Below are positions 1 through 7,659 of a DNA stretch of 33,940 nucleotides, piece after piece. The stretch is from Nitrospirae bacterium MYbinv3. Its GTDB lineage: Bacteria; Nitrospirota; Thermodesulfovibrionia; Thermodesulfovibrionales; Magnetobacteriaceae. The stretch lies in the NCBI GenBank assembly GCA_002753395.1, contig PEAB01000038.1, positions 1-33,940 of the forward strand, written 5' to 3'. The notes under the pieces are model-generated. The model did no database searches and was not told the origin of the DNA. It saw only the letters and a program-made list of their open reading frames with translations. A program made the position numbers and the translations under genes. Each line of letters starts with the position of its first letter. The first letter of the stretch is position 1.

Positions 1-85
1 TTCCTGCTTTTCATCATGAACAACCCAAAGGATAGTAAATATAGATTCATCCCTGCCTTCCTCAAAACACTTAGCTTGTCGCTAC

Positions 86-148
86 AAAGGAGGATATAAA
101 ATGATTACACTTCAGACTAAAAATAGATTTCCGCTTACGCTGGAATGA
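86..148 (+). other. Orphan ribosome binding site and 15-codon start, possible gene remnant
   Basis: AAAGGAGG at 86-93 is followed 7 bases later by ATG at 101, which opens a 15-codon frame ending in TGA at 146-148. The last codons already lie inside the dispersed repeat that begins near 126. This looks like the 5' end of a gene cut off by repeat insertion, but 15 codons are too few to identify it, and chance cannot be excluded. Confidence 0.25.
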
Positions 149-244
149 CAGTAAATGGTATATTTAGCCACTCTATGCCTGCCCCTGACCTGAGCAGGGG
201 GCATTCCTGCGAAAGCAGGAACCCAGAAAGTGCAAAACTATAGT
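126..244. repeat. Dispersed palindromic (REP-like) repeat, copy A
   Basis: This stretch matches 14661-14759 over most of its length: both carry a GGAATGACAG-type left part, a CTCTATG centre and a right end reading CAGAAAGTGCAAAACTATAG. At 203-221 it contains the palindrome ATTCCTGCGAAAGCAGGAA, seen again at 14914-14933. Copy A has an extra small hairpin (CCCCTG/CAGGGG arms, about 182-200) that the other copy lacks. Palindromes of this ATTCC...GGAAT form are common interspersed repeats in Neisseria and many environmental bacteria. Confidence 0.75.
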
Positions 245-373
245 TTACCCCTAATTTATATGAAAGTCTAAAAATATCCTAAGTAATCAATGACTTTCAT
301 TGCTTATTGTGTCCGTAAGGTCATGGTGGTTCTTTACACCAAGAATTTCTTATACACCAGTATTATTTTGTGC

Positions 374-403
374 TTGCATACAGTTGGCTGTTTAGCTTAT
401 AAT
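374..403 (+). promoter_or_regulatory. Sigma70-like promoter for the rnf operon
   Basis: A perfect -10 TATAAT at 398-403 sits 18 bases after a weak -35 TTGCAT at 374-379. It lies about 34 bases before the rnfC start and has GGAGG (422-426) downstream as the ribosome binding site. No operator was recognised. The -10 is strong evidence; the -35 matches only half the consensus. Confidence 0.5.
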
Positions 404-437
404 GGTCAATAATTATTTTATGGAGGCATAGATTAAG

Positions 438-1748
438 ATGGGTCTTGCAACATTTGAAATAGGAGGCATACACCCGCCAGATCATAAAAACCTGGCATCA
501 GGCACCCCTATTGAAAATTGTAAGGGACCGGTGAAGGCCGTTATACCGTTAAGTCAACATATTGGAGCGCCATGCAAGGCCCTAGTAGAGGTAGGGCAGG
601 TGGTGAAGATTGGTCAACAAATAGGTAATCCAGAAGGGTTTGTATCGGCTCCGGTGCATAGCTCAGTAGCAGGCAAGGTCTTGGCTATAGAGACATGTAC
701 TGTAGCTACAGGCAGGGTGGTACCCGCCGTTATAGTAGATAACGACAAGTCAGAACAATGGGTGACGCTAGAAGACGATCCCAACTACCTCGAACAACCA
801 CCTGAGATACTGTTGAAGAGAATCAAGGCTGCCGGCATCGTAGGTATGGGAGGGGCCACCTTCCCAACACACGTAAAGCTCTCTCCACCAAAGGAAAAAA
901 CGATTGACGCAGTTATAATTAACGGGGCCGAGTGCGAGCCGTACCTTACATCCGATCATAGAGTTATGGTCGAAAACCCTAGAGATGTAGTCAGTGGTCT
1001 CAAGATACTGATGCGTGTGCTGGGTGTAAATACAGGTCATATTGGTATTGAGAATAACAAACCAGACGCCATAGCTGCAATCATAGAGGCAGCCGCAGAC
1101 AGCCCTGAGTTACAGGTCTGGACACTTGAGGTCAAGTACCCACAGGGTGCAGAAAAAATGCTCATAAAGGCTATACTTGACAGAGACGTGCCAGCCGGAG
1201 GGCTGCCAATGGACGTCGGAGCAGTTGTCCAGAACACAGGAACGGCTGTTGCAATATATGAGGCTTGCAGGTACGGTAAGCCACTCATCGAACGTATAGT
1301 AAGCGTAACCGGCAATGGCATAAAAACCCCCAAGAACTTACGTGCACGTATAGGAACTCCAATATCACAGTTGATAGCAGAGTGTGGCGGACTAAAGGGC
1401 GGAGCGTCGAAGATCATCTCAGGCGGACCGATGATGGGCTTTGCAGTATTCAGCGTTGACGTGCCTGTTATGAAGGGCACATCGGGTATTGTAGCGATGC
1501 TTGCGGAGGAAACCGCTTTTGGGGATAAGTACGGCAACTGTATCAGGTGCGGACGGTGTGTTGACGCCTGCCCAATGGGGCTTATGCCGCTGATGCTGAG
1601 TCTGTTTTCTGAAAAAGGATACTTTGAAGACGCCAAGGGTTATAATCTGTTTGATTGCTTTGAGTGCGGTTGTTGTACATACGTTTGTCCGGCTAAGCGG
1701 CCTATAGTGCAACAGATAAGATTTGCCAAGACACAGGTGAAACCCTGA
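438..1748 (+). CDS. rnfC: Rnf complex subunit RnfC (NADH-side subunit)
   Basis: Peripheral subunit of the ion-translocating ferredoxin:NAD+ oxidoreductase, where NAD(H) reacts and electrons pass to or from the membrane part. The 436 residues show an N-terminal RnfC barrel-like region, a Complex I 51-kDa-like nucleotide/FMN region with GGATFPTHVKL (138-148) and GAECEPYL (163-170), and two 4Fe-4S motifs: C368-C371-C374-C378 and C407-C410-C413-C417. Length is near that of the short RnfC of anaerobes; the long repetitive C-terminal tail of the E. coli RsxC type is absent. GGAGG ends 11 bases before the ATG. It is first in a CDGEAB gene order typical of Acetobacterium and Bacteroides-like rnf operons. 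Confidence 0.95.
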   Translation: MGLATFEIGGIHPPDHKNLASGTPIENCKGPVKAVIPLSQHIGAPCKALVEVGQVVKIGQQIGNPEGFVSAPVHSSVAGKVLAIETCTVATGRVVPAVIVDNDKSEQWVTLEDDPNYLEQPPEILLKRIKAAGIVGMGGATFPTHVKLSPPKEKTIDAVIINGAECEPYLTSDHRVMVENPRDVVSGLKILMRVLGVNTGHIGIENNKPDAIAAIIEAAADSPELQVWTLEVKYPQGAEKMLIKAILDRDVPAGGLPMDVGAVVQNTGTAVAIYEACRYGKPLIERIVSVTGNGIKTPKNLRARIGTPISQLIAECGGLKGGASKIISGGPMMGFAVFSVDVPVMKGTSGIVAMLAEETAFGDKYGNCIRCGRCVDACPMGLMPLMLSLFSEKGYFEDAKGYNLFDCFECGCCTYVCPAKRPIVQQIRFAKTQVKP

Positions 1749-1787
1749 TGATGATAACAACGGTACAAGAGAGAGATAGAGGATCCT

Positions 1788-2825
1788 ATGGAAGAGTCTA
1801 GCAAGGGGCAGAAGGTCAAAGAGCAAGTCGTAAACACGCAGGGTTTAGTCGTCTCTGTAAGCCCGCATATAAGGAGCGAAGAGACGGTAAATAAGATCAT
1901 GTGGACGGTAAGCATAAGCCTCAGTCCTGCATTTGTCATGGGCGTGTATTTTTTTGGCTACAAGGCTATTTGGGTTACGGCTATGTGTATTGTTGGAAGT
2001 TTGTTCAGTGAGTGGTTTGTACAAAGGCTTGCAGGTAAGGAGATAGCCATAAGAGACGGAAGCGCCTTTTTGACAGGTCTCCTGCTTGGTCTGAACATGC
2101 CTGTTACAGTGCCATTTTATATCCCCCTGTTGAGTTCTTTTGTAGGTGTGGCGATAACAAAGCAGTTGTTTGGTGGTCTGGGATACAACATCTTTAACCC
2201 CGCCTTGATGGGCAGGGCATTTGCCCTTATCACGTGGCCCAGGGCGATGACAACATGGGCTGCCCCAACACTATCATTTGCTGCCCTTGACGGCAAGACC
2301 ACTGCAACCCCGCTTGGTATACTAAAGGAAGAGGGATTGGCCAGGCTCATAGAGGTCTTTGGGGATAAGGCACATCTTTACAAGCAGTTGCTGGTCGGTT
2401 ACAGGGCTGGCTCGCTTGGTGAGACGTCGGTTATTGCAATCCTTATCGGAGTGGCGTTTCTGTTTTACTTTAGATATATATCTTGGCATATACCTGTGAG
2501 CTTCCTGTCAACCTTGGCCATTGGGGCGTGGGTTTTCGGGGGCAAGACAGGGCTGTTCTCTGGCGAACCCATTATACATCTCTTGAGCGGTGGACTCATA
2601 TTAGGGGCATTTTACATGGCCACAGACTACGTCACATGTCCTGCCGTCAAGAAGGGTCAGGTAATCTTTGGGATTGGTTGTGGCTTGCTTACGCTGCTGA
2701 TCAGGCTTAAGGCCGGTTACCCTGAAGGCGTTATGTTTGCCATACTCATTATGAACTGCTTAACCCCCCTGATAGATAGAAGCGTAAGGTCAAAGGTGTT
2801 TGGGGCAAAGGGGAAGAAAAAGTGA
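1788..2825 (+). CDS. rnfD: Rnf complex membrane subunit RnfD
   Basis: Integral membrane subunit that carries a covalently bound flavin and takes part in coupling electron flow to Na+ or H+ transport. The 345 residues hold many hydrophobic segments from about residue 40 to 330, consistent with the NQR2/RnfD/RnfE family. The flavinylation-type sequence GKTTATPLG lies at 169-177, with Thr174 the expected FMN attachment residue. A conserved GYNIFNPA block lies at 132-139. The gene starts 39 bases after rnfC, and its stop overlaps the rnfG start (GTGA), so the two are probably translationally coupled. Confidence 0.95.
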   Translation: MEESSKGQKVKEQVVNTQGLVVSVSPHIRSEETVNKIMWTVSISLSPAFVMGVYFFGYKAIWVTAMCIVGSLFSEWFVQRLAGKEIAIRDGSAFLTGLLLGLNMPVTVPFYIPLLSSFVGVAITKQLFGGLGYNIFNPALMGRAFALITWPRAMTTWAAPTLSFAALDGKTTATPLGILKEEGLARLIEVFGDKAHLYKQLLVGYRAGSLGETSVIAILIGVAFLFYFRYISWHIPVSFLSTLAIGAWVFGGKTGLFSGEPIIHLLSGGLILGAFYMATDYVTCPAVKKGQVIFGIGCGLLTLLIRLKAGYPEGVMFAILIMNCLTPLIDRSVRSKVFGAKGKKK

Positions 2826-3454
2826 ACTCAAAGGATATATTTAAGATAACGATAAATCTGCTCCTGGTCTACGTAGCCGGGGGGCTGCTGCTTGCAGCCC
2901 TGTATGCAAAGACGTCGCCTATCATCTTTAAAGCCAATCTGAAGGAAAAAGAAGAGGCGTTACAAAAGATGATCCCCGACGCCGACAAGATTGAAAAGAT
3001 GGGCGATTGGCATCCTCACGAAAAGCACTGCGAATACTACAAGGCCCAAAAAGGCGGAGAGATAATAGGTTACATAGTTCAATCAATGGGAAAGGGCTAT
3101 TCAAGCTACATAGATCTCCTCGTCTCTGTAGATAAGGATATGAAGATACAGAAGGTGGAGATATTAAAGCAGGCCGAAACCCCTGGTCTTGGTGACGAGA
3201 TAATGTCCAAGCCGTTCATTGAGCAGTTTAGAGGGAAGGAATTTAGCCGTTTGAAAGTAATGAAGACAGAGACAACAGAATACATTCAGGCCATAACGGG
3301 AGCCACCATATCGTCGCGTGCCGTTACAGAGGATGCTGTAAAGAACGGGCTGAAGTTACTACAGGAAAAGCTAAACATGACAGCGACCCCAAGCGGCAGT
3401 AAAGAAGATAAACAATCCCAGCTCAAAGGAGGCAATGCAGATGGGAAGCACTGA
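2822..3454 (+). CDS. rnfG: Rnf complex flavoprotein subunit RnfG
   Basis: Membrane-anchored subunit with a periplasmic FMN_bind domain that relays electrons in the Rnf complex. The 210 residues begin with one hydrophobic anchor (about 9-29), followed by the FMN domain with ETPGLGDE (119-126) and ITGATISS (158-165), where Thr162 is the predicted covalent FMN site. A charged tail of about 25 residues follows. The start is GTG, overlapping the rnfD stop by 4 bases, with GGGGAAG just upstream as the likely ribosome binding site. Its 3' end overlaps the rnfE start. Confidence 0.93.
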   Translation: MNSKDIFKITINLLLVYVAGGLLLAALYAKTSPIIFKANLKEKEEALQKMIPDADKIEKMGDWHPHEKHCEYYKAQKGGEIIGYIVQSMGKGYSSYIDLLVSVDKDMKIQKVEILKQAETPGLGDEIMSKPFIEQFRGKEFSRLKVMKTETTEYIQAITGATISSRAVTEDAVKNGLKLLQEKLNMTATPSGSKEDKQSQLKGGNADGKH

Positions 3455-4091
3455 GGCAGCGATTAGGAAACCAAATTCCTTACAGATAGTAGTAAGCGGG
3501 ATATTTAAAGAAAACGCTATATTTCGTATGGCCATTAGCCTTTGTCCAGCCATAGCGGTAACGACTGGCCTAAAGACTGGATTTTTAATGGGCATAGCCG
3601 TAGTGTTTGTTAACGCAATGGTTAACGTAACGGTATCATTGATGAGAAATGTTATACATCCAAGGATAAGGATGCCAATTTACATGTTGATCATATCTGG
3701 CTGGGTAACGGTTGCCGACCTCTCTTTAGCCGCGTTATATAGAGACGCCTATAAGCAGATGGGGCTGTATATACAGCTCATAGTGGCCTTTGCATCCATC
3801 CTGACGAGGGCTGAGAACTTTGCCAGCAAGAATAAGGTTGTACCATCCTTCTTTGATGGCATAGGCATAGGTACTGGCTTCTTTTTTGCGCTTATGGTTA
3901 TAAGTTTCTTTAGGGAACTGCTTGGTAAGGGCACCCTGTGGGGGATTGACATTATACACGCCAAGCCCCTTTTGATTGCCCTGCTGCCAACTGGCGGTTT
4001 TTTTGCCACTGGCCTGCTTATGGGATTCTTCAACTGGATTGACATAAGATTTTACGGCGGCAAAGGAGCCGGTGGAGCATCGGGCCATTAA
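3441..4091 (+). CDS. rnfE: Rnf complex membrane subunit RnfE
   Basis: Integral membrane subunit of the Rnf-Nqr family; together with RnfA it forms the paired core that holds an iron-sulfur centre in the membrane. About six hydrophobic segments are visible, and the N-terminal part has the family-typical SLCPAIAVT stretch. I prefer ATG 3441 over ATG 3435 because AGGAGG ends at 3432, which gives an 8-base spacer to 3441 but only 2 bases to 3435. The start overlaps the last codons of rnfG. From 3441 the product is 216 residues, the usual family length. Confidence 0.92.
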   Translation: MGSTEAAIRKPNSLQIVVSGIFKENAIFRMAISLCPAIAVTTGLKTGFLMGIAVVFVNAMVNVTVSLMRNVIHPRIRMPIYMLIISGWVTVADLSLAALYRDAYKQMGLYIQLIVAFASILTRAENFASKNKVVPSFFDGIGIGTGFFFALMVISFFRELLGKGTLWGIDIIHAKPLLIALLPTGGFFATGLLMGFFNWIDIRFYGGKGAGGASGH

Positions 4092-4157
4092 GCAGCTTAC
4101 GCATGTTGACTTTTGAAACACAAAAAGCCCAAAATATTAGGAGGTATTAGTTAGGTT

Positions 4158-4751
4158 ATGGATAAAGAGTTAGCAAAACTGTTTGAGATATTTATAGCGT
4201 CAGCCCTGATAAACAACTTTGTCTTTACTAGGTTCTTGGGGTTGTGTATATTCTTTGGGGTTACAAAGAAGGTAGAGACAGCGGTTGGCATGAGTATAAC
4301 CTTCACTGCCGTTATGATGATTTCAGCAGCCTTGAGTTGGGTTGTGTTCAATGCTATAATGGTACCTTTGGATATCACCTTTTTAAAGATCATCATATTT
4401 ATAGGTATAATCGCCTCCTTTGTGCAGGCCTCAGACACCATCATGAGGAAGGTCTCACCTGGGCTGTATTACAAGCTTGGTGTGTATCTGGCCCTGATAT
4501 CTACCAACTGCATAATGTTGGCAGTGCCGCTTATAAATTCAGGTGAACACTATGGTTTTATTGAGAGTATTACGCTAGGGCTGGGTTCAGGGCTAGGTTT
4601 TGCCATGGCACTAATTATAATGGCCAGCATCCGTGAGAAACTTGAGCTTGCAGACGTGCCAGTACCGTTTCGAGGGCTGCCGATAGCCTTTGTTACAACT
4701 GGTCTCATAGCCCTTGCCTTTACAGGTTTTGCAGGCATAATAACGTCGTAG
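4158..4751 (+). CDS. rnfA: Rnf complex membrane subunit RnfA
   Basis: Integral membrane partner of RnfE in the Rnf-Nqr family. The 197 residues show six hydrophobic segments, and the early block NNFVFTRFLGLC (19-30) is characteristic of RnfA/NqrE, with its Cys the expected cluster ligand. The gene follows rnfE by 66 bases. GAGG at 4141-4144 is rather far from the ATG; the AGG at 4153-4155 is close, so the exact ribosome binding site is uncertain. Nothing unusual in length. Confidence 0.94.
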   Translation: MDKELAKLFEIFIASALINNFVFTRFLGLCIFFGVTKKVETAVGMSITFTAVMMISAALSWVVFNAIMVPLDITFLKIIIFIGIIASFVQASDTIMRKVSPGLYYKLGVYLALISTNCIMLAVPLINSGEHYGFIESITLGLGSGLGFAMALIIMASIREKLELADVPVPFRGLPIAFVTTGLIALAFTGFAGIITS

Positions 4752-4813
4752 ATTCTAACGCCCCTGACAGATAAGGGAAAGGTTTATTTAAAACAGAGGA
4801 AATAACGGAAATT

Positions 4814-6037
4814 ATGATAATGATTAAAGATATAGCTGACATATTAGCAACATTCAATTTCTTTGATATCGTGCATTTTATTAAAGGCATCCCTATGCCT
4901 AGTGTTGGGGTAGGGGGTGGTATAGACGCCAGAGAGAGCGTGGATGTAGCCGCAACGCTTAAGTTTACCCTGCTGTTTTTAGGGGGCATAGGTGCACTGT
5001 TTGGTCTGGGTCTGGCCTTTGCAGCCAAGAAGTTTTCAGTGCAGATGGACCCCAAAGTAGAAGAGGTACGCGATGTCCTGGCTGGCGCTCAATGCGGGGC
5101 ATGTGGCTTTGCCGGCTGCCAGCAGTATGCCGAGGCAGTTGTACAGAGGGAAGACGTATCCCCAAGCCTGTGTTCACCTGGCGGAGGAGGTGTGGCAGAG
5201 CAGGTAGCCCTCATTACCGGAAAGAAGTCAGTTGCCAGTGAGCCACAATACTCACGGATTATGTGCCAGGGCGACCGGGTGAAAACAATAAAAAGGTTTA
5301 ACTATGAAGGCGTAAAGGAGTGCAGGGCTTCAGTGCTTGCAGGCGGCGGTGATAAGTCGTGTATTTATGGCTGCCTTGGGTATGGCACGTGTCAACGTGT
5401 GTGTCCATTTGATGCTATACACATGAATGAGTTCTCTCTGCCGGTAGTTGATATGAAGAGATGTACAGGGTGTAGGAAATGCGCTGAGGCCTGTCCTAAA
5501 AAGGTAATCGAGATACTGCCGTCATCAAAGGCTGTGCTGGTGGCATGTCACTCTAAAGACAGAGGGACGGATACCCGTAAGAACTGTCAAGTTGGCTGCA
5601 TTGCCTGTGGCATGTGCGTAAAGGTCTGTCCGTATGAGGCTCCGAGTATTGCAAACAACGTATCAACCATAGATATAAACAAGTGCAGGGTTTGTGGCCT
5701 TTGTGCAACAAAGTGCCCTACAAAGGCGATCACCGACCTTCTTTTACCAAGGTCAAAGGCCTTTATCGTTCAAAGCAGGTGCATAGGCTGTAATATGTGC
5801 ATGAAGGTATGTCCAGTTAATGCAGCATCCGGCGAGCTAAAGAAGGCGCACAGTATAGACAGCGCCTTATGTATAGGGTGTGGCATATGCACGAGTAAGT
5901 GCCCTGTACAGGCCATAGACGGTACGTTTAATGCCCCTGAGATATTTGCAAAGGCACTAGAAAAGGCGCAAAAAAAGGAGCTTGAGAAGGCCGCTGGGAA
6001 AAGCGTAGAAAAAGTAGATGCGACACAGGTTAATTAA
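4814..6037 (+). CDS. rnfB: Rnf complex ferredoxin-like subunit RnfB, multi-cluster form
   Basis: RnfB is the subunit thought to accept electrons from soluble ferredoxin. The 407 residues contain an N-terminal extension of about 48 residues, one membrane anchor (about 49-72), the RnfB-specific FeS domain with C94-C97-C102-C120, then six ferredoxin-type CxxCxxCxxxCP-like motifs. The first of the six is irregular (it contains CIYGC and CQRVCP); the others begin CTGC, CIAC, CRVC, CIGC and CIGC. E. coli RsxB has two such motifs; acetogen RnfB proteins have more. The C-terminal 40 residues are a charged, Lys/Glu/Ala-rich tail. It closes the rnf set and lies 46 bases before the next gene. Confidence 0.94.
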   Translation: MIMIKDIADILATFNFFDIVHFIKGIPMPSVGVGGGIDARESVDVAATLKFTLLFLGGIGALFGLGLAFAAKKFSVQMDPKVEEVRDVLAGAQCGACGFAGCQQYAEAVVQREDVSPSLCSPGGGGVAEQVALITGKKSVASEPQYSRIMCQGDRVKTIKRFNYEGVKECRASVLAGGGDKSCIYGCLGYGTCQRVCPFDAIHMNEFSLPVVDMKRCTGCRKCAEACPKKVIEILPSSKAVLVACHSKDRGTDTRKNCQVGCIACGMCVKVCPYEAPSIANNVSTIDINKCRVCGLCATKCPTKAITDLLLPRSKAFIVQSRCIGCNMCMKVCPVNAASGELKKAHSIDSALCIGCGICTSKCPVQAIDGTFNAPEIFAKALEKAQKKELEKAAGKSVEKVDATQVN

Positions 6038-6083
6038 TACATATCAACGTTAATGCAACAATGGGTCAACCAAGGAGAGAGCT

Positions 6084-6506
6084 ATGAACGAAGACTTCAT
6101 GAAACAGATGATGGGATTATACAACAACCCTGTATTTAAGAATGCCTTTTTGGCTTTTTTCCTTAAGATGCAGGAGGAAGGGATAGAGTCAGCCAAGAAG
6201 TCATGGGATGTATCAATGTATCAGAACCTGGTGAAAGGTGGAGGTACGGATCTGTTTGAAAAACTGATCGATTTCTACTCAGAGTTGGGTTTTGTATCAA
6301 AAAAGAAACATGAGGCGGTTGTTAAAGAGAACGAGGAGCTTAAAAAGGAAAACACCATTCTTAAGCAACTAATACAGAACATGAATATCAAGGTGCTTGA
6401 AAACGGTAGTAAAGGTATGCAGGAGATATGGAAGGATACCATTGAAAAGCAGACGGATCTAAGCAAAGACATAGCAAAAAACTTCTTTGACTTGTTCAAG
6501 AGATAA
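6084..6506 (+). CDS. Small coiled-coil protein, phasin-like, beside the PHA synthase
   Basis: I do not recognise a named family. The 140 residues are almost wholly helical in appearance: an N-terminal amphipathic stretch with aromatic residues (NPVFKNAFLAFF, 15-26), and a heptad-like charged coiled coil (about 78-105, rich in Lys, Glu and Leu), ending in NFFDLFKR. There is no signal peptide or membrane segment. Small amphipathic helical proteins next to phaEC commonly bind PHA granules (phasins) or PhaE, so a granule-surface role is inferred from context. AAGGAGAG upstream is a good ribosome binding site. It could instead be a PhaE-related accessory subunit. Confidence 0.7.
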   Translation: MNEDFMKQMMGLYNNPVFKNAFLAFFLKMQEEGIESAKKSWDVSMYQNLVKGGGTDLFEKLIDFYSELGFVSKKKHEAVVKENEELKKENTILKQLIQNMNIKVLENGSKGMQEIWKDTIEKQTDLSKDIAKNFFDLFKR

Positions 6507-6526
6507 CATAGGGTTATGAAGAAATG

Positions 6527-6541
6527 GCCGCCTTAAGCGGC
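6527..6541 (+). other. Small intercistronic hairpin before phaE
   Basis: Arms GCCGC (6527-6531) and GCGGC (6537-6541) enclose CTTAA. There is no T-run after it, so it is more likely a processing or stability element than a terminator. GAGGAGG at about 6557-6563 follows as the phaE ribosome binding site. Confidence 0.4.
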
Positions 6542-6570
6542 TGTAAAATGTATACTGAGGAGGATAGACA

Positions 6571-7659
6571 ATGGATGAAAAGCCTTTTTTTGATACACTG
6601 ATGCAAAAACAAAAAGAATTCATCGACTACTGGCTAAATACAACAAGTAATATGCAGAAGGGGTTTTTCACATATGGATTACACAAAGAGGGCTCAGCCG
6701 GGGCCGGCAGCGATATAATGAATCTGTATAATTCATGGTTAAAGACCGTGGGGTCATCATACGACGAACTTATGAAGATGTACCCTACAGGCACTGGTAA
6801 AGAGACTTTAGGAAAACTATTCAATAGCTTTGACTCCTACGTCAAGGTCTTTGAGGTATGGTCTCCCATATTAAAGGCGATGCAGGAGAACACCTTAAGC
6901 CCTGACAACTACAAGGATCTGTTTGACCCAGAAAAGTTCAAGGAGCTGACAGCTTCAATCTATGGCCTTATAGGCCCGGAAACTGCATCTGAGATCTTAA
7001 AACAGACCACAAATCTCATAGAGACATGGGGACACGCCTCAAATAATATGGTTCATCCCTGGGTCGAGGCTTTTCACAAGAACTTTGAAAAAGTAATGGA
7101 TTCATCAGCAGCCGTAGACCCAAATGCCAGCATGAACATGTTTCATAACGTTTACGGGGCATTTGAGAAGACCTTCGGTAAGGCATTTAAGGCGCCCCAG
7201 GTTGGTAAAGACCGCGAGAAGCTGGAACTAATGCTCAAGACAATGGACCTGTACTCGGTATACACGGCAAAGTCGGCTGAGTTTCAACATAATATGATGC
7301 TTGCTGGCGAAAAGGCTATGAAGAAGGTGATCGACACCGTAGCCGAGAAGATCAAGGCTGGTGAAACAGTCAAGAGCTACAACGACTTCTACAAGATATG
7401 GTCAGAGATTAACGAAAACGAATACTTCTCTCTATTCAACACCGAGGAGTTTTCAAAGATCCAGGGACAGCTTCTAGACTCAGCTCTTGAGTTCAGGAAA
7501 TACAACCACAAACTGATTGAACTGTACCTTGCAGACCTTCCCATCCCAACAAGAACAGAGATGGACGATGTCTACAAAACAATCTACGACCTAAAAAGAA
7601 AGGTCCGCTCCCTTGAGAAAAAGGCTGAAGCAAAGAATGAAAAGGAGGAAGCAATATGA
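6571..7659 (+). CDS. phaE: Class III poly(3-hydroxyalkanoate) synthase subunit PhaE
   Basis: Non-catalytic partner of PhaC in class III PHA synthases; it is needed for activity and acts at the nascent polyester granule in the cytoplasm. The 362 residues are close to the roughly 357 of the Allochromatium vinosum protein. Low-complexity helical sequence dominates, and the C-terminal end has the family-typical PTRTEMDDVYKTIYDLKRK (about 329-347), followed by a charged coiled coil that ends in EEAI. A strong ribosome binding site (GAGGAGG) precedes the ATG. Its stop overlaps the phaC start by 4 bases, pointing to balanced co-translation of the two subunits. Confidence 0.92.
   Translation: MDEKPFFDTLMQKQKEFIDYWLNTTSNMQKGFFTYGLHKEGSAGAGSDIMNLYNSWLKTVGSSYDELMKMYPTGTGKETLGKLFNSFDSYVKVFEVWSPILKAMQENTLSPDNYKDLFDPEKFKELTASIYGLIGPETASEILKQTTNLIETWGHASNNMVHPWVEAFHKNFEKVMDSSAAVDPNASMNMFHNVYGAFEKTFGKAFKAPQVGKDREKLELMLKTMDLYSVYTAKSAEFQHNMMLAGEKAMKKVIDTVAEKIKAGETVKSYNDFYKIWSEINENEYFSLFNTEEFSKIQGQLLDSALEFRKYNHKLIELYLADLPIPTRTEMDDVYKTIYDLKRKVRSLEKKAEAKNEKEEAI

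Larger units (their letters stand above)
1..437. other. Intergenic stretch upstream of rnfC
   Basis: No convincing gene lies here. The stretch holds an orphan Shine-Dalgarno with a 15-codon open frame (86-148), a copy of a dispersed repeat (126-244), a small hairpin with arms CAATGA/TCATTG (288-302), and a sigma70-like promoter (374-403) in front of rnfC. The first 85 bases show nothing recognisable. Confidence 0.6.

Noticed and set aside
1037-1636. 199-codon minus-strand frame opposite rnfC
   Set aside because: Shadow of rnfC, with no family features, while rnfC has both iron-sulfur motifs and correct length.
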